From contig MCFH01000013.1 in the NCBI GenBank assembly GCA_002104945.1, positions 372,001 to 436,000 on the forward strand: a stretch of DNA of 64,000 nucleotides. The letters are read 5' to 3'. The stretch is from Piromyces finnis (Eukaryota; Neocallimastigomycota; Neocallimastigomycetes; Neocallimastigales; Neocallimastigaceae). The notes beneath the pieces were generated by a model. It did not search any database, had not been told where the DNA came from, and saw only the letters and a program-made list of their open reading frames with translations. Positions 12,303-23,041 of this stretch are shown piece by piece. Position 1 is the stretch's first letter; each line of letters opens with the position of its first letter. The position numbers and the translations under genes were made by a program.

Positions 12303-12948
12303 TTATATTGCAATATGATTTTCTTTCTTGATTTTTTTATCCTTTGAATTCTTTCTTTTACCAAAACAACAACAGCAACAAAGGGTGACAATGCTTACCA
12401 AAATTAATATAAGTAGTGTTGCTATTACTGTAGTATTTTCTTTAATAAATAGTTTTGATCTTTCATTTTTACACACATTATTATTACAATAATTAGAAAG
12501 ACATTCCTTATCTTTATTACATGAGGAGTAAAGTGGCAAACCACAGTTATTTTTGTCTCCTATGAAATTACAATTTATAAGTTGACCAACACATATTTTT
12601 TTTTCACAAGAATTACTTAAACAATCTTGATTGGCGGTACAAGAAGCATTGGTTAAATATTTTTTGTTGGTATGGTTCTCGACACATCTGGTTTTATTTT
12701 GGACACAAGAAATGGAAAAAATACATTTTTTATTTAAACAATATTCATTATAAGGACAATCTTTATCTTCGATACATTCTGTTATTTCAATTCTAAAATA
12801 ATAAAAAAAATATATGTATATTTTTTTTAAAAATTAGATATATTTCAATTTATTCATTCTATTATACTTCTTTTTATTTACTATATATAATTTACTTCTG
12901 ATGAAGTTTTAATGCATCTTCATATGAAAAAATTGTTTCATTACTCAT
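12303..12948 (-). CDS. Small Cys-rich single-pass membrane protein, unknown function
   Basis: Two exons (12896-12948 and 12303-12792) joined across a GT-AG intron (donor GTAAAT) give 180 residues with the frame kept. After a short N-terminus (MSNETIFSYEDALKLHQK) come Cys-spaced segments of the type ECIEDKDCPYNEYC, SCTANQDCLSNSC and SCNKDKECLSNYC, resembling EB-like disulfide modules of extracellular proteins. One hydrophobic helix (about residues 133-153, VIATLLILILVSIVTL) follows, then CCCCCFGKR and a basic tail. The Cys cluster next to the helix is a likely palmitoylation site. No N-terminal signal peptide is visible, so the Cys-rich part would have to be translocated as a type III protein, or a signal exon lies further upstream. 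I do not recognise a named family. Confidence 0.75.
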
Positions 12949-14482
12949 TTTTCATTAAAGGTTTGTATGTGTGTTTGGGTGTTTTTCTCTTTAATAATTC
13001 TATTTATTAATTTATAACGGGCATAAACCTATACATTTATTGTTGTTGTTTTACAATATTAAATAGTTTCTTTAATTTTTAAATGATTTATACTTTGAAT
13101 TTTAAAATTGGAAATTCCTTTCCTATTTATATTTTTTCATTCTTAGTTTTTCTTTGTTTAATTTTCTTCCAATAATATTATATACAATAATAAATAAATA
13201 TTGATAAAAAATGTACAAATTAGATCTTTATTTTTTTTTACAAAGAAATGTAACATCTCTTTCAATTAAAGTTTGATTAATTAAATTTAATTAATTTTTT
13301 AAATAAGAATTAACGATTATTGGTTGGTTAAATAGAATTTGGGTTAGGATTAATTTTTATAGTGGCATGTAAATATATATATTTATTGGCAATTCATCCC
13401 CTTTTTTTGAAAATTACCTGTAACACTTTATTTAAACGATGTGACGTATAAACAGTGTGATGATAATAGTATGTAATATAATAACTATAGAACTATAATA
13501 TTAAATAAAATACTAATGACCCTGTTGAATAGAACTGATGATACTAATATAAATATAGCTTAATGCAATAATTATATTTTTTTAACTATTTTTTTCCTAA
13601 TGAATATTATCAAAGAAAAGTCTTAGTAAGATTTTACTAGAATTAAAGAAAAAAAAAAAGTTATATTTGATCTTAGAACAATTTTATGCTTTATTATAAA
13701 AATAATAATCAAATAGGAAAAAAAAAATTCACTTTATATGGTATATACTATTAATAAATATATAAATGTATATATTAAAAAAAAAAGAAAAGGATTTAAT
13801 ATTTAAAAGAAAGAAAAAAGGAAAACCTTTAATATTAAATAGTTAGTAGATAAAGGTTAAAATATATATATATTAAAAACTTTTAATACTAGTGCATGAT
13901 ACTTTCAATTTTTTAATAATTTTGTGATATTTATATAATGCTTAATAATTGAAATTGTTGTTTTTTATTAATATGTCATATAACTATTAAATCTGCATTA
14001 ATTTTGATTCTTCTTTCTATGTGAATAATAATACATTAACAATATTCAGATTCAGATAATGTTTTTTATATTTAGAGATATTTAAAATATTATTTTATAG
14101 TATAAATAAATATTAAATGTAAAAAAGTATGATAAAGCTATTACTAATTGTAGTTCAATTATATATGAAATACAAAAATAATGTCAAGTCTAATTTATAT
14201 ATGATAAATATTTTAAAAAAAGTTTATTAACAATATAATTTTTTTAATGGTAGTACAAGCATTGAAGTATTAAAAATTATAATTTATTAATGTAATAAAT
14301 TTTATTTATAAAAACAAAACAGAATAAAACAAAAAAACTGTTATTAAAATTTAATATATTAAGAAAATAGAAATTGATTTAATATTTATTAGAATTATTT
14401 TATTGTTTTAGGGTAATAAGATACCAAAACAAATATAATAGATTTAATACAATTATAAAACAATTTTTTTTTTTTTTATGAA
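12949..14482. other. AT-rich intergenic region
   Basis: A/T-rich spacer between two minus-strand genes, holding the promoter side of the Cys-rich protein gene and the 3' flank of ORC5. No coding exon or RNA signal was found. Confidence 0.6.
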
Positions 14483-15879
14483 TTATACAGCTTCATATAA
14501 ATATCTTGATATATCAAAGTGAACGCTTTTTGATAAATATTGAATAAATTCATAATTAACATTACATTTACATTTCATTTGATTTAAAACATCTGTATTT
14601 CCAACTTTAATTAATAATTTTAGTGTTTTGAGGGATGCAATCTATAATTAATTTTTAATATTAATTTTCAAGGTTAATAAATTTATTTTATTTTTTTTTA
14701 TAATTATTTAATTACTATTATATATTTATATAAAGCTATAGTTACTTGACGATTAATATCAATTGTTCCTTCAATGGGATCATCTATAATACTGTAAAAA
14801 ATTGCCAACATTCTTTCCATGGGAAAGACTTTTGGTCCATAAAGTTGTTGACTTTTCTAATAAATGATAAAAAAAAAAAAAGATTATTATTATTATTATT
14901 ATTGGCAAAATTTGTAAATATTAATGTTTTAAATTAGGAACTAACCTTACTACCGGAAACATCTTCTTGTTTTCTACTTTTTCTTCTTTTATTCTCAGAT
15001 GATTTTGAAAAGAATCTTAAATCATATCTTGGAGGATTATAAGAAGCTAGATAAGAGGCAATTAACAAAAATTTTGTATAATATGGGAGTTCAAATCTTA
15101 TATCTGTTAAAAAATTATGTAATTAAAAAAAAGGAAAATATGTTATTTAAATTAGTATTTTCCCTCTCCCCTATATAACTATTAATTTAAAAATTAAAAT
15201 AAGGAATGGATGACATTACCTGAGTTTACGGTGGGTTCGACGTATTCTTCAAAAGATTTATTTTTCCATTCAGAAGATGAAATATTTCTTAAATATAATT
15301 TATCTAAAGCTTGCTTGAAATATATTTCAATATGCTTAAATAATTTTACAGTATCATTTCTTGTGGCTAATGTTATATAATATATATAGTAAAAGTGAAA
15401 ATAAGTTATAATTTTATTCGTGGATAATATTAATTTTTGGCAACAATATAAAATATGTGAATTACAGTGTTTTATTATAATCTACCTTTTCCTTCTTGAA
15501 TTGGCTCTATATACTTAGGATAAAGTAACATTGCCATATGGCGAAGCTCATTTAAGTTGCGACAAGGTTTATTAAATACATCATATAAAAGTTCTATAAA
15601 AATATAATAAAAATTTTTATTTTCATCCTTAGGACAATCTCTTATCATTATATTCAATATTTCACGTAATCGTCATAAATAAAAAAGGCAATAATTATGT
15701 TAAGGTTATTAAAAATATAATTAAATATAAAATATTTGATTTATTAACAATAATAATAAAGGATATTTTTTGAATAGCTTGGAAATTGAAGTAAGATAGG
15801 TTCTAACATTCCTGTTTGGGATCTAAATTTTTCCCATACAATATTACTTATCAATATAATAGTTATATTTAAGTTTGTC

Positions 15880-15932
<53 letters not shown>

Positions 15933-16909
15933 TTATTTTAAATTTAAAATAAAATATTATATTAACAAATATTGTAATTATAATTATTATTTTATAAATA
16001 TTTATATATTTATGAAAAATGATTAAAGGTTTATTACGATTTCTGGAACTCGTAAAAGTGCTGATAATAATAATGGATTTGTTTCTCTTAAACGTTCGGC
16101 ATTGTCGAATATCTTTTTTTTTTTTTTTTTTTTTTTATTATTATGAAATATTAATATATAAAATATATAAAATATAAGAATTTAATAATTGATTTAAAAA
16201 TGATTAAACTTACAAGATATCTTCCTGTTAATTCTTCATCCTCGTTTTTATTTTTATCACAAATTTCTGTTAAAAAATGAATAAATTCTGATATTGTTTC
16301 GCAATGAGCATAATTTGAATATAAATTATCTGGATTAGGAATGTATCCTGATAGTTTATTTAAACAGTGTTCAAATAAAAGTCTAGGGGTATAACAATCA
16401 ATGCAATTAATAAATGAAGCATTTTCTTTGTATTTTGAAAAGATGGAACGAACAATGGAAGTTTTTCCTGTTGCAGAATCACCAAAAATAAATATTGAAG
16501 GAGGAACGACTTGATGTATCTATTAATATATTGCATTTAGCATTTATTAAAATATAAATAATTTTTAAAAAAGGATTTTTTTAAATATACTATAAATTGC
16601 TATATAAAAAATGAATGTTGTTTATATAATTAAGAAAATTAAATAGCAAATAAATAATAACAATAATAAAAACAATAATAATAAAAAGTATCAAATAATA
16701 AAAACTCTTTATATAACAAATAATAAATAAATTTATTGAAATTTGATTTTCGTATTTTTTTTTCTTATTCTCATTAATTACACATTTTATATTTTATAAT
16801 TTCTTACATCACCAATTAAATCCTGTAAACGAGTTATCTGTAATTCTCTTCCTGGATAATTTTTCCTTAAAATTTCAAATTGTTCATCTATTTCATTTTG
16901 AATTTCCAT
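14483..16909 (-). CDS. ORC5: Origin recognition complex subunit 5
   Basis: Nine exons: 16808-16909, 16214-16519, 16038-16112, 15767-15878, 15486-15671, 15220-15366, 14946-15103, 14746-14856 and 14483-14641. They sum to 1356 nt, or 451 residues, close to the usual ORC5 length. It has an AAA+ ATPase domain with Walker [10 protein letters not shown] (about residues 48-55), then [19 protein letters not shown], the Walker B-like [10 protein letters not shown] (137 on), and the sensor-region [12 protein letters not shown]. The conserved ORC5 C-terminal half follows: [30 protein letters not shown] and CNVNYEF. It binds ATP as part of the ORC ring that loads MCM helicase at origins. Seven introns are GT-AG; intron 4 is apparently AT-AC with an exact minor-spliceosome donor (see its own entry). 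Intron 3 carries an (ATT)n run. Confidence 0.95.
15672..15766 (-). other. Apparent U12-type (AT-AC) spliceosomal intron in ORC5
   Basis: On the minus strand this 95-nt intron begins ATATCCTTT, the exact minor-spliceosome 5' splice consensus. It contains AACCTTAAC (15699-15707), matching the core of the U12 branch site, and ends TTATGAC. Removing it joins ...FPSYSK to R-LREILNIM in frame (phase 1), as ORC5 homology requires. The alternative end GATTAC six bases later is also in frame. The best GT-AG alternative uses a weak donor (GTTAAT) and deletes about ten residues. The branch-to-acceptor distance, about 28 nt, is longer than usual for U12 introns, which is the main weakness. Confidence 0.75.
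15882..15933. repeat. (ATT)n microsatellite in an ORC5 intron
   Basis: About 16 tandem ATT units lie inside the third ORC5 intron, close to the 3' splice site on the minus strand, where they read as AAT repeats. Confidence 0.9.
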
Positions 16910-17721
16910 ATTATATATATATTTTGTAAAGAATAAATTCAATTATTTTTTTTCTTTCCTTATTTCCAAAAATATAATATCTATTTTTTTTTATTATTAT
17001 TTTATCGGTAATTTCAAATTATAACAGTTGCTTCTCGTCAAATATATTTCCAATAATTTTAATTAAAATAAATTTCTTTAGGTATTCTATAGAATTGAAT
17101 AATGTATATTCAATTTAATTAGACTTTAATGACTATAAATATAATAACTTTTTTTTTTTTAAAAAAAATTAATATTAATACTTTTTTAATATTTTAATAT
17201 GTTTTTTTTTTCTTAACTTTTTTTCTTAAATAAATATTATAAACTTATAAGAGAAATTTAAATAATTTCAAAATTTCTATTTGAAATTTCTTCTATTTCA
17301 TAAAAAAAAAATTAAATAAAATTATTAAAACTATTTTATATATATATTATTAAGATTAATTAATTAGAATAAAAATTTTTGAATAAATTTACATTTGAAA
17401 TATTTTTTTATATAAAATAAAACCTACTTTTATCTATAAAAAAAGATAAAAGAAAAAATAAAATAAAATAAAAAATAATAAAATAAATAATAAAATTTAA
17501 AAATAAGTAGCAATAAAAATCATAATAAAATATAGACATTTATATAAAGTTTAAAAACAAAACAAATTTATTTTAAGAATAAAAACGAAAACAAAACACA
17601 ATTCATTATTCTATTATATGTTCCATTCAATATTATTATTTTATTTACAAACATTAAAATTTCAATAATCTTAATAATTGTACTATTTAATTTGTTAAGA
17701 ATATAATAATAAAAGAGAAAA
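16910..17721. other. Divergent intergenic region between ORC5 and GRH1
   Basis: About 0.8 kb shared by the promoters of ORC5 (minus) and the GRASP gene (plus). It is A/T-rich with poly-T/A tracts. The open frame at 17568-17759 is of low complexity and not supported. No recognisable operator was found. Confidence 0.6.
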
Positions 17722-20700
17722 ATGTAATTAATAATATATTGCTCGATAAAATATAACATCTTAATTATAATTGAAATAATACAATAAAAATAAAAAAATA
17801 ATTAACTAAAAATTAAAAAACATTTATCTAGGGGACAAAATGCTTCTTCTGAGCAAAAACAAGGTTACCATGTATTAAAGGTAATGATTAACAAAGAATT
17901 TTGGCTTTACTTAATGAAGAAAAGATTTTTTTTTTTTTATTTAAATAGTTTCACTATTTTATTTTATGCATAACAATAAATTATATGCTACAATTTAAAT
18001 AAATCATAAAATTAAAATGTATAATATATATAAAAGGTTGTACCAGGAAGTCCAGCTGCAAGAGCCGGTTTGATTCCATTTTTTGATTATATTGTTGCTG
18101 TTAATAAAACATTATTGGTAAAACAAATTTAAAAATATTAATTTATATATTTATATTAATTCACTAGTAATAACAACAACAATAATTTTTAATCATTTCG
18201 TGCTTATATATTTGATTATTTTCTTTTCAAAATACATAGGATGAAGAAGCCAATTCATTAATTAAAGTTATCAGTGATAATGTCAATAATAAACTTTCTT
18301 TTTATGTTTATAGTAGTAAAACAAATACTTATAGAAATGTGAAATTTGAATATCCTATAGAAAAATGGACCAATGCAGGTGAAGATGGATGGCTAGGTAT
18401 GTAAAAAGAAATATTGCAAATTTTTTATTAATTATTTATTATATTATTAAAGTTTATTCAATCATAAAGGTTTTTCTGTAAGATATTGTTCATATGACGG
18501 TGCGGCTGACCATTTCTGGCATGTTCTTGTAAATACATTTTAAAATAATTTAAAATAAACAAAATTGAAAATAATTACAATTTTTAATAAAAAAAATATT
18601 AATAATATTCATCATGCTTAAACATTTTAAATAAAGGCTGTTGTTAAAGATTATCCAGCATTTATGGCAGGAATTCAACCAAAAACTGATTATATTATTG
18701 GTTCACCAAATCATGTTTTGAAGACGCAATCTGATTTATATGATTTATTTGATAAATATGTTAATAAACCTCTTCATCTCTATGTTTATAGTACTCTTAC
18801 AAATAAGTGTAGAGAGGTAAAGAATATATATGTTATGATATATATATATTTTTACAATCAACTATTATGTGTTGGTTAAACATTTTATTAAATACTTTTT
18901 CTATTAAAATTTCTTAATAGATATTTGTTGTACCAACCACAAAGAATGGAGAAGGATGGTTTGTATCATATTATAATTGTATTATATATATAAATTCGTA
19001 AATATTAATATATTTTATTATTATTGTTTAATATAAAGTATTGGATGTACTTTTAGTTATGGGTAACTATTTAATTAGATCCTAGTAACATATATAAATA
19101 TAGAGTATAAAATAAAAGTTGGATTATAGCATTTTGCATATTAATTTAATATAATAATAAAATATAGAGATAGAATTTCAGTAAAGGATATTTTAATGAA
19201 TAAAGAACAACAAGAAAAATCCCAAATAGATCAACAAGATCAACAAAATTTAATATCAACAAGTAACTCAAATAACGTAATGGATCAAGATAGTATAAAT
19301 GCACCATCACCACAAAATGAACCAATAGATTTTGATTTTTCAAATTTTGCTGATATTTCTATAGATGAAGTTAAAAATACTGCCAATAAAGTACAAGAAA
19401 ATAAAAAAATAGAAACAGAAACACTAGATCATAAAGAAAACGATGAATTAAAGTCAACTCTTGACATAGAATCAAAAAATGATATAAAAATCACCCTTAA
19501 TAATAATAATTATATGAATACTATGCCTTCTCCATATATTCAATCTCTTGATAGTTCAATTCAAACTCTCTTCCCAAAAAAAACTGTTAGTAATAATAAT
19601 AATAATAATAATGATAATAACATTAATAGAATACCTGAATCTCCAGAAGAGCAAATAAACTATGACATTGATTTAAATGAGCTAAGTCGAATAAGTCATG
19701 ATGATGCCAATTTATCAGCATTAGATAAATTAAGTGAGTTTGAAGCAGCTGCAAAAGATAATAGTTTCAGTTTAAGACCATCTTCTTCAAAATTAAACTT
19801 ACCAAATCATAAAAATGAAGAAAAAAAGAAATCCTCACCTTTACAAGCATCTTTAATAAATGAAAATAAGGAAGAAGGTATAATAAAATCATGATTTATA
19901 GAAAAATTTTATTCAATAAATATAAGTTGTTAATTCCACTTTTTTTTTTTTCTTTTCATAAAAATTTTATAATATATATATTGTTTTATATAATTTAAAT
20001 ATAAATAAGAAGATAATAAAAAAGAATCAAAATTAGAATCAAATGATAATATAGATGATTATATTAAAACCCCAGAACAATTTTTAAATGAACTTTTTAT
20101 AAAAGAATTTAATTCAACTCCATCTCAAAATAATATTGATATGAGTTTCTTCTCAAATAATAATGAAAATAGTGAAATTAATATAACTGGTAATGAATTA
20201 AACTTTGAATTTAATTCAAATGAAAGAAATGACGAATTTGATCATATCTTAAATTCTGAGCCAAATTTAAATAATACTATTGATTTAGATACAAAAAACA
20301 ATAAGAGACAACAAACTATAGAATTAGAAAATACCACAGTTGATCCATTTTTTGAAAAGGGTTCAACTATGAATATACCATCAAATAATACTGATATTCC
20401 AGTGAACTCTAAAATTCCTTTAGATAATATAGATAATGGAATAGATAATAATGTTATTCAATCTATTTCAGTGATAGATGATAATAATAAAAGCACAATT
20501 TCATTAGATGAGAACGAACAAAATACATTAAATTCATTTCCAGTTAGTGTTGAAGTTCAAAATGTAGTTGACCCATTCCCAATCAATACCGCAAATCAAG
20601 ATGTAGTTGATCCATTCCCAGTAAATACCGAAGCTCAAAATGTAGTTGATCCATTCCCAGTAAATACTGAAGGTCAAAGCACTATAGATCCATTCCCAAT

Positions 20701-23041
20701 AAACACTGAAAATCAAAATGTAATTGACCCATTTCCAGTAAACACTGAAAATCAAAATGTAATTGACCCATTTCCAGTAAACACTGAAAATCAAAATGTA
20801 ATGGATCCATTCCCAGTAAACATTGAAACTCAAAACGTAGCTGATCCATTCTCAATAAACACCGAAACTCAAAATGTAGTTGACCCATTTCCAATCAATA
20901 CCGCAAATCAAGATGTAGTTGATCCATTCCCAGTAAACACTGAAAATCAAAATGTAGTTGACTCATTCCCAGCCAATACCGCAAATCAAGATGTAGTTGA
21001 TCCATTCCCAATAAACACCGAAACTCAAAATGTAGTTGATCCATTCCCAATCAACTCCGAAACTCAAAAAGTAGTTGACCTATTCCCAGTAAATACTGAA
21101 GATCAAAGCACTATAGATCCATTCCCAGTCAATACCGCAAATCAAAATGTAGTTGACCTATTCCCAGTAAATACTGAAGATCAAAGCATTATAGATCCAT
21201 TCCCAGTAAATACCGAAACTCAAAATGTAGCTGACTCATTCCCAGTCAATACCGCAAATCAAAATGTAGTTGATCCATTCTCAATCAATTCCGAAGCTCA
21301 AAATGTAATTGACCCATTTCCAATCAATTCCGAAGTTCAAAAAGCAGTTGACCCATTCCCAGTAAACACTGAAAATCAAAATGTAGTTGATCCATTCCCA
21401 ATAAACACCGAAACTCAAAACGTAGCTGGTCCATTCCCAATTAACACTGAAAATCAAAATATAGTTGACTCATTCCCAGTCAATACCGCAAATCAAGATG
21501 TAGTTGATCCATTCCCAATTAACACTGAAAGTCAAAATGTAGTTGACTCATTCCCAGTCAATACCGCAAATCAAGATGTAGTTGATCCATTCCCAATTAA
21601 CACTGAAAATCAAAATGTAGTTGACTCATTCCAAGTCAATACCGCAAATCAAGATGTAGTTGATCCATTCCCAATAAACACTGAAAATCAAAATGTAGTT
21701 AATCCATTCCCAGTCAATTCTGAAAATCAAAATGTAATGGACCCATTTCCAATAAATAATAATATAAATAATTTAAATCATTTTCCAATTAACAATGAAT
21801 TAAATAATAATGCAATTAATCAACAAATACTGTTAGATTCAAAGCAACAATTAAATGAAAATATTACCAAAAATGAAGAAAATATAAAAGAAAAAGCTGA
21901 TGAGTCAAATGAAACAGAAAATAAGAAAACAAGTAATAGAATAAGTTTTATCCATGATGATTTATTTAAAACTTCAAATAATAAAAACGAATTAAATTTC
22001 TTTGATCAAATGAGTAATAATAGCTGGGATTTTAATGAATCATTTACAAATAATAATTCAGGATGGGACTTTAATCCAGCTGATATGCCAACTATTAATA
22101 ATAGTATTCAAGGCACACCTATTTCATCTCCATCAAAAAACAATAAGAATAATATTTCCTCTATAGATATGATCCAACAATCTTCACAATCAACACCATT
22201 AAAGAAAGAACAAAATGGTTGGAATTTTGATATGAGTAATCAATCTACTCCAATGTCAGTTAATTCTTCATCAAGTAAAAATGAGCAAAGTGGATGGAAT
22301 TTCAATATACCTTCCATTAATAACTCAAACGCATCACCATCAATATCTAATAATTTAAATCAGAATGAATGGAATTTCAATAATATCAATAATCAAAATG
22401 AATTTTCGAATTCAAGTCCATCACAAAATAACGAACAAAGTGGTTGGAACTTTAATATACCATCTGTATCTACTCTAAATTCCACACTCCCTCAAAAACA
22501 AGAATCAGTGGCAACTGTTAATCAAAATGATTGGAACTTTACTGAAGATGTAGTTCCAAATAAACAAATGTCTCCAAAACCTATATCACCAAAAATAAAT
22601 TTACCTGATTCATCATTCATACAATCTAACTCAGAAGTAGAAAGCAAAGAAGAAAAAAATACAACTTTTGTAGGAACTCAAAATAAAAATAATTGGGATT
22701 TTGGTAATTCTATTTCATTTGATACTAATGATCAAAATACCCAAGATTTCAGTAATGTAATAAGTCATTCAAACCCATCCAATCAAAATCAAAATGATAG
22801 AAGCGCAAGTAACTCGTTATTTGGCTCACAAAAAAATCAAGGTGAATTTAATCCTATTGCTTCATCTATTCAATATTCTTCAAATGATTTTAATCAAAAT
22901 GGATGGAATATAACTACTACAACCACTAATAATGAACCTGAAGGTTGGATATTTTCTGATACTACAAATCAAGGAGGTTGGGATTTCACTAAAGAAATCA
23001 ATAATAATACAAACAATAGTCAAGGTGGATGGAATTTTTAA
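17722..23041 (+). CDS. GRH1: GRASP/Grh1 Golgi protein with long DPF-repeat tail
   Basis: Ten exons: 17722-17723 (inferred first two bases of the start codon), 17832-17880, 18037-18117, 18240-18396, 18470-18528, 18637-18816, 18921-18958, 19039-19062, 19168-19877 and 20010-23041. They total 1443 residues with all phases compatible. Residues 1 to about 200 form the tandem PDZ-like GRASP domain: GYHVLKVVPGSPAARAGL, FFDYIVAVN, GWLGFSVRYCSYDGA, VWHVL-type HFWHVL, then MAGIQPKTDYIIG. The N-terminus MGQNAS fits an N-myristoylation signal. GRASP proteins tether Golgi cisternae and serve unconventional secretion. The tail is exceptional: about 31 copies of a 13-residue repeat (VDPFPVNTENQNV), about 22 of them holding DPF, followed by about 12 tryptophan motifs (GWNF, GWDF). 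Such motifs resemble AP-2 appendage ligands. Joining the tail to GRASP depends on introns 8 and 9, both in frame. Confidence 0.85.
20540..21765. repeat. 39-bp coding minisatellite (13-residue DPF repeat)
   Basis: About 31 tandem units of 39 bp lie inside the last exon of the GRASP gene, each encoding a variant of VDPFPVNTENQNV. Units differ mostly at the second half (NTENQNV, NTANQDV, NSETQKV, NTEDQST). Higher-order blocks of two or three units recur, for example TANQDV-VDPFPI-NTE, which points to duplication in blocks. The period never breaks the frame, so the array is under coding constraint. It should be length-variable between strains. Confidence 0.9.

Noticed and set aside
15645-15766. 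GT-AG intron for ORC5 intron 4 (GTTAAT donor, AAGAG acceptor)
   Set aside because: In frame but with a weak donor; it adds an odd ILYYY stretch and deletes conserved residues, while the AT-AC solution has an exact consensus donor.
20534-20894. Antisense open frames over the GRASP repeat
   Set aside because: Shadows of the 39-bp repeat, whose period is a multiple of three, so any stop-free frame stays open.
20540-21765. CRISPR-like array
   Set aside because: Units are contiguous coding repeats without unique spacers, in a eukaryotic gene.
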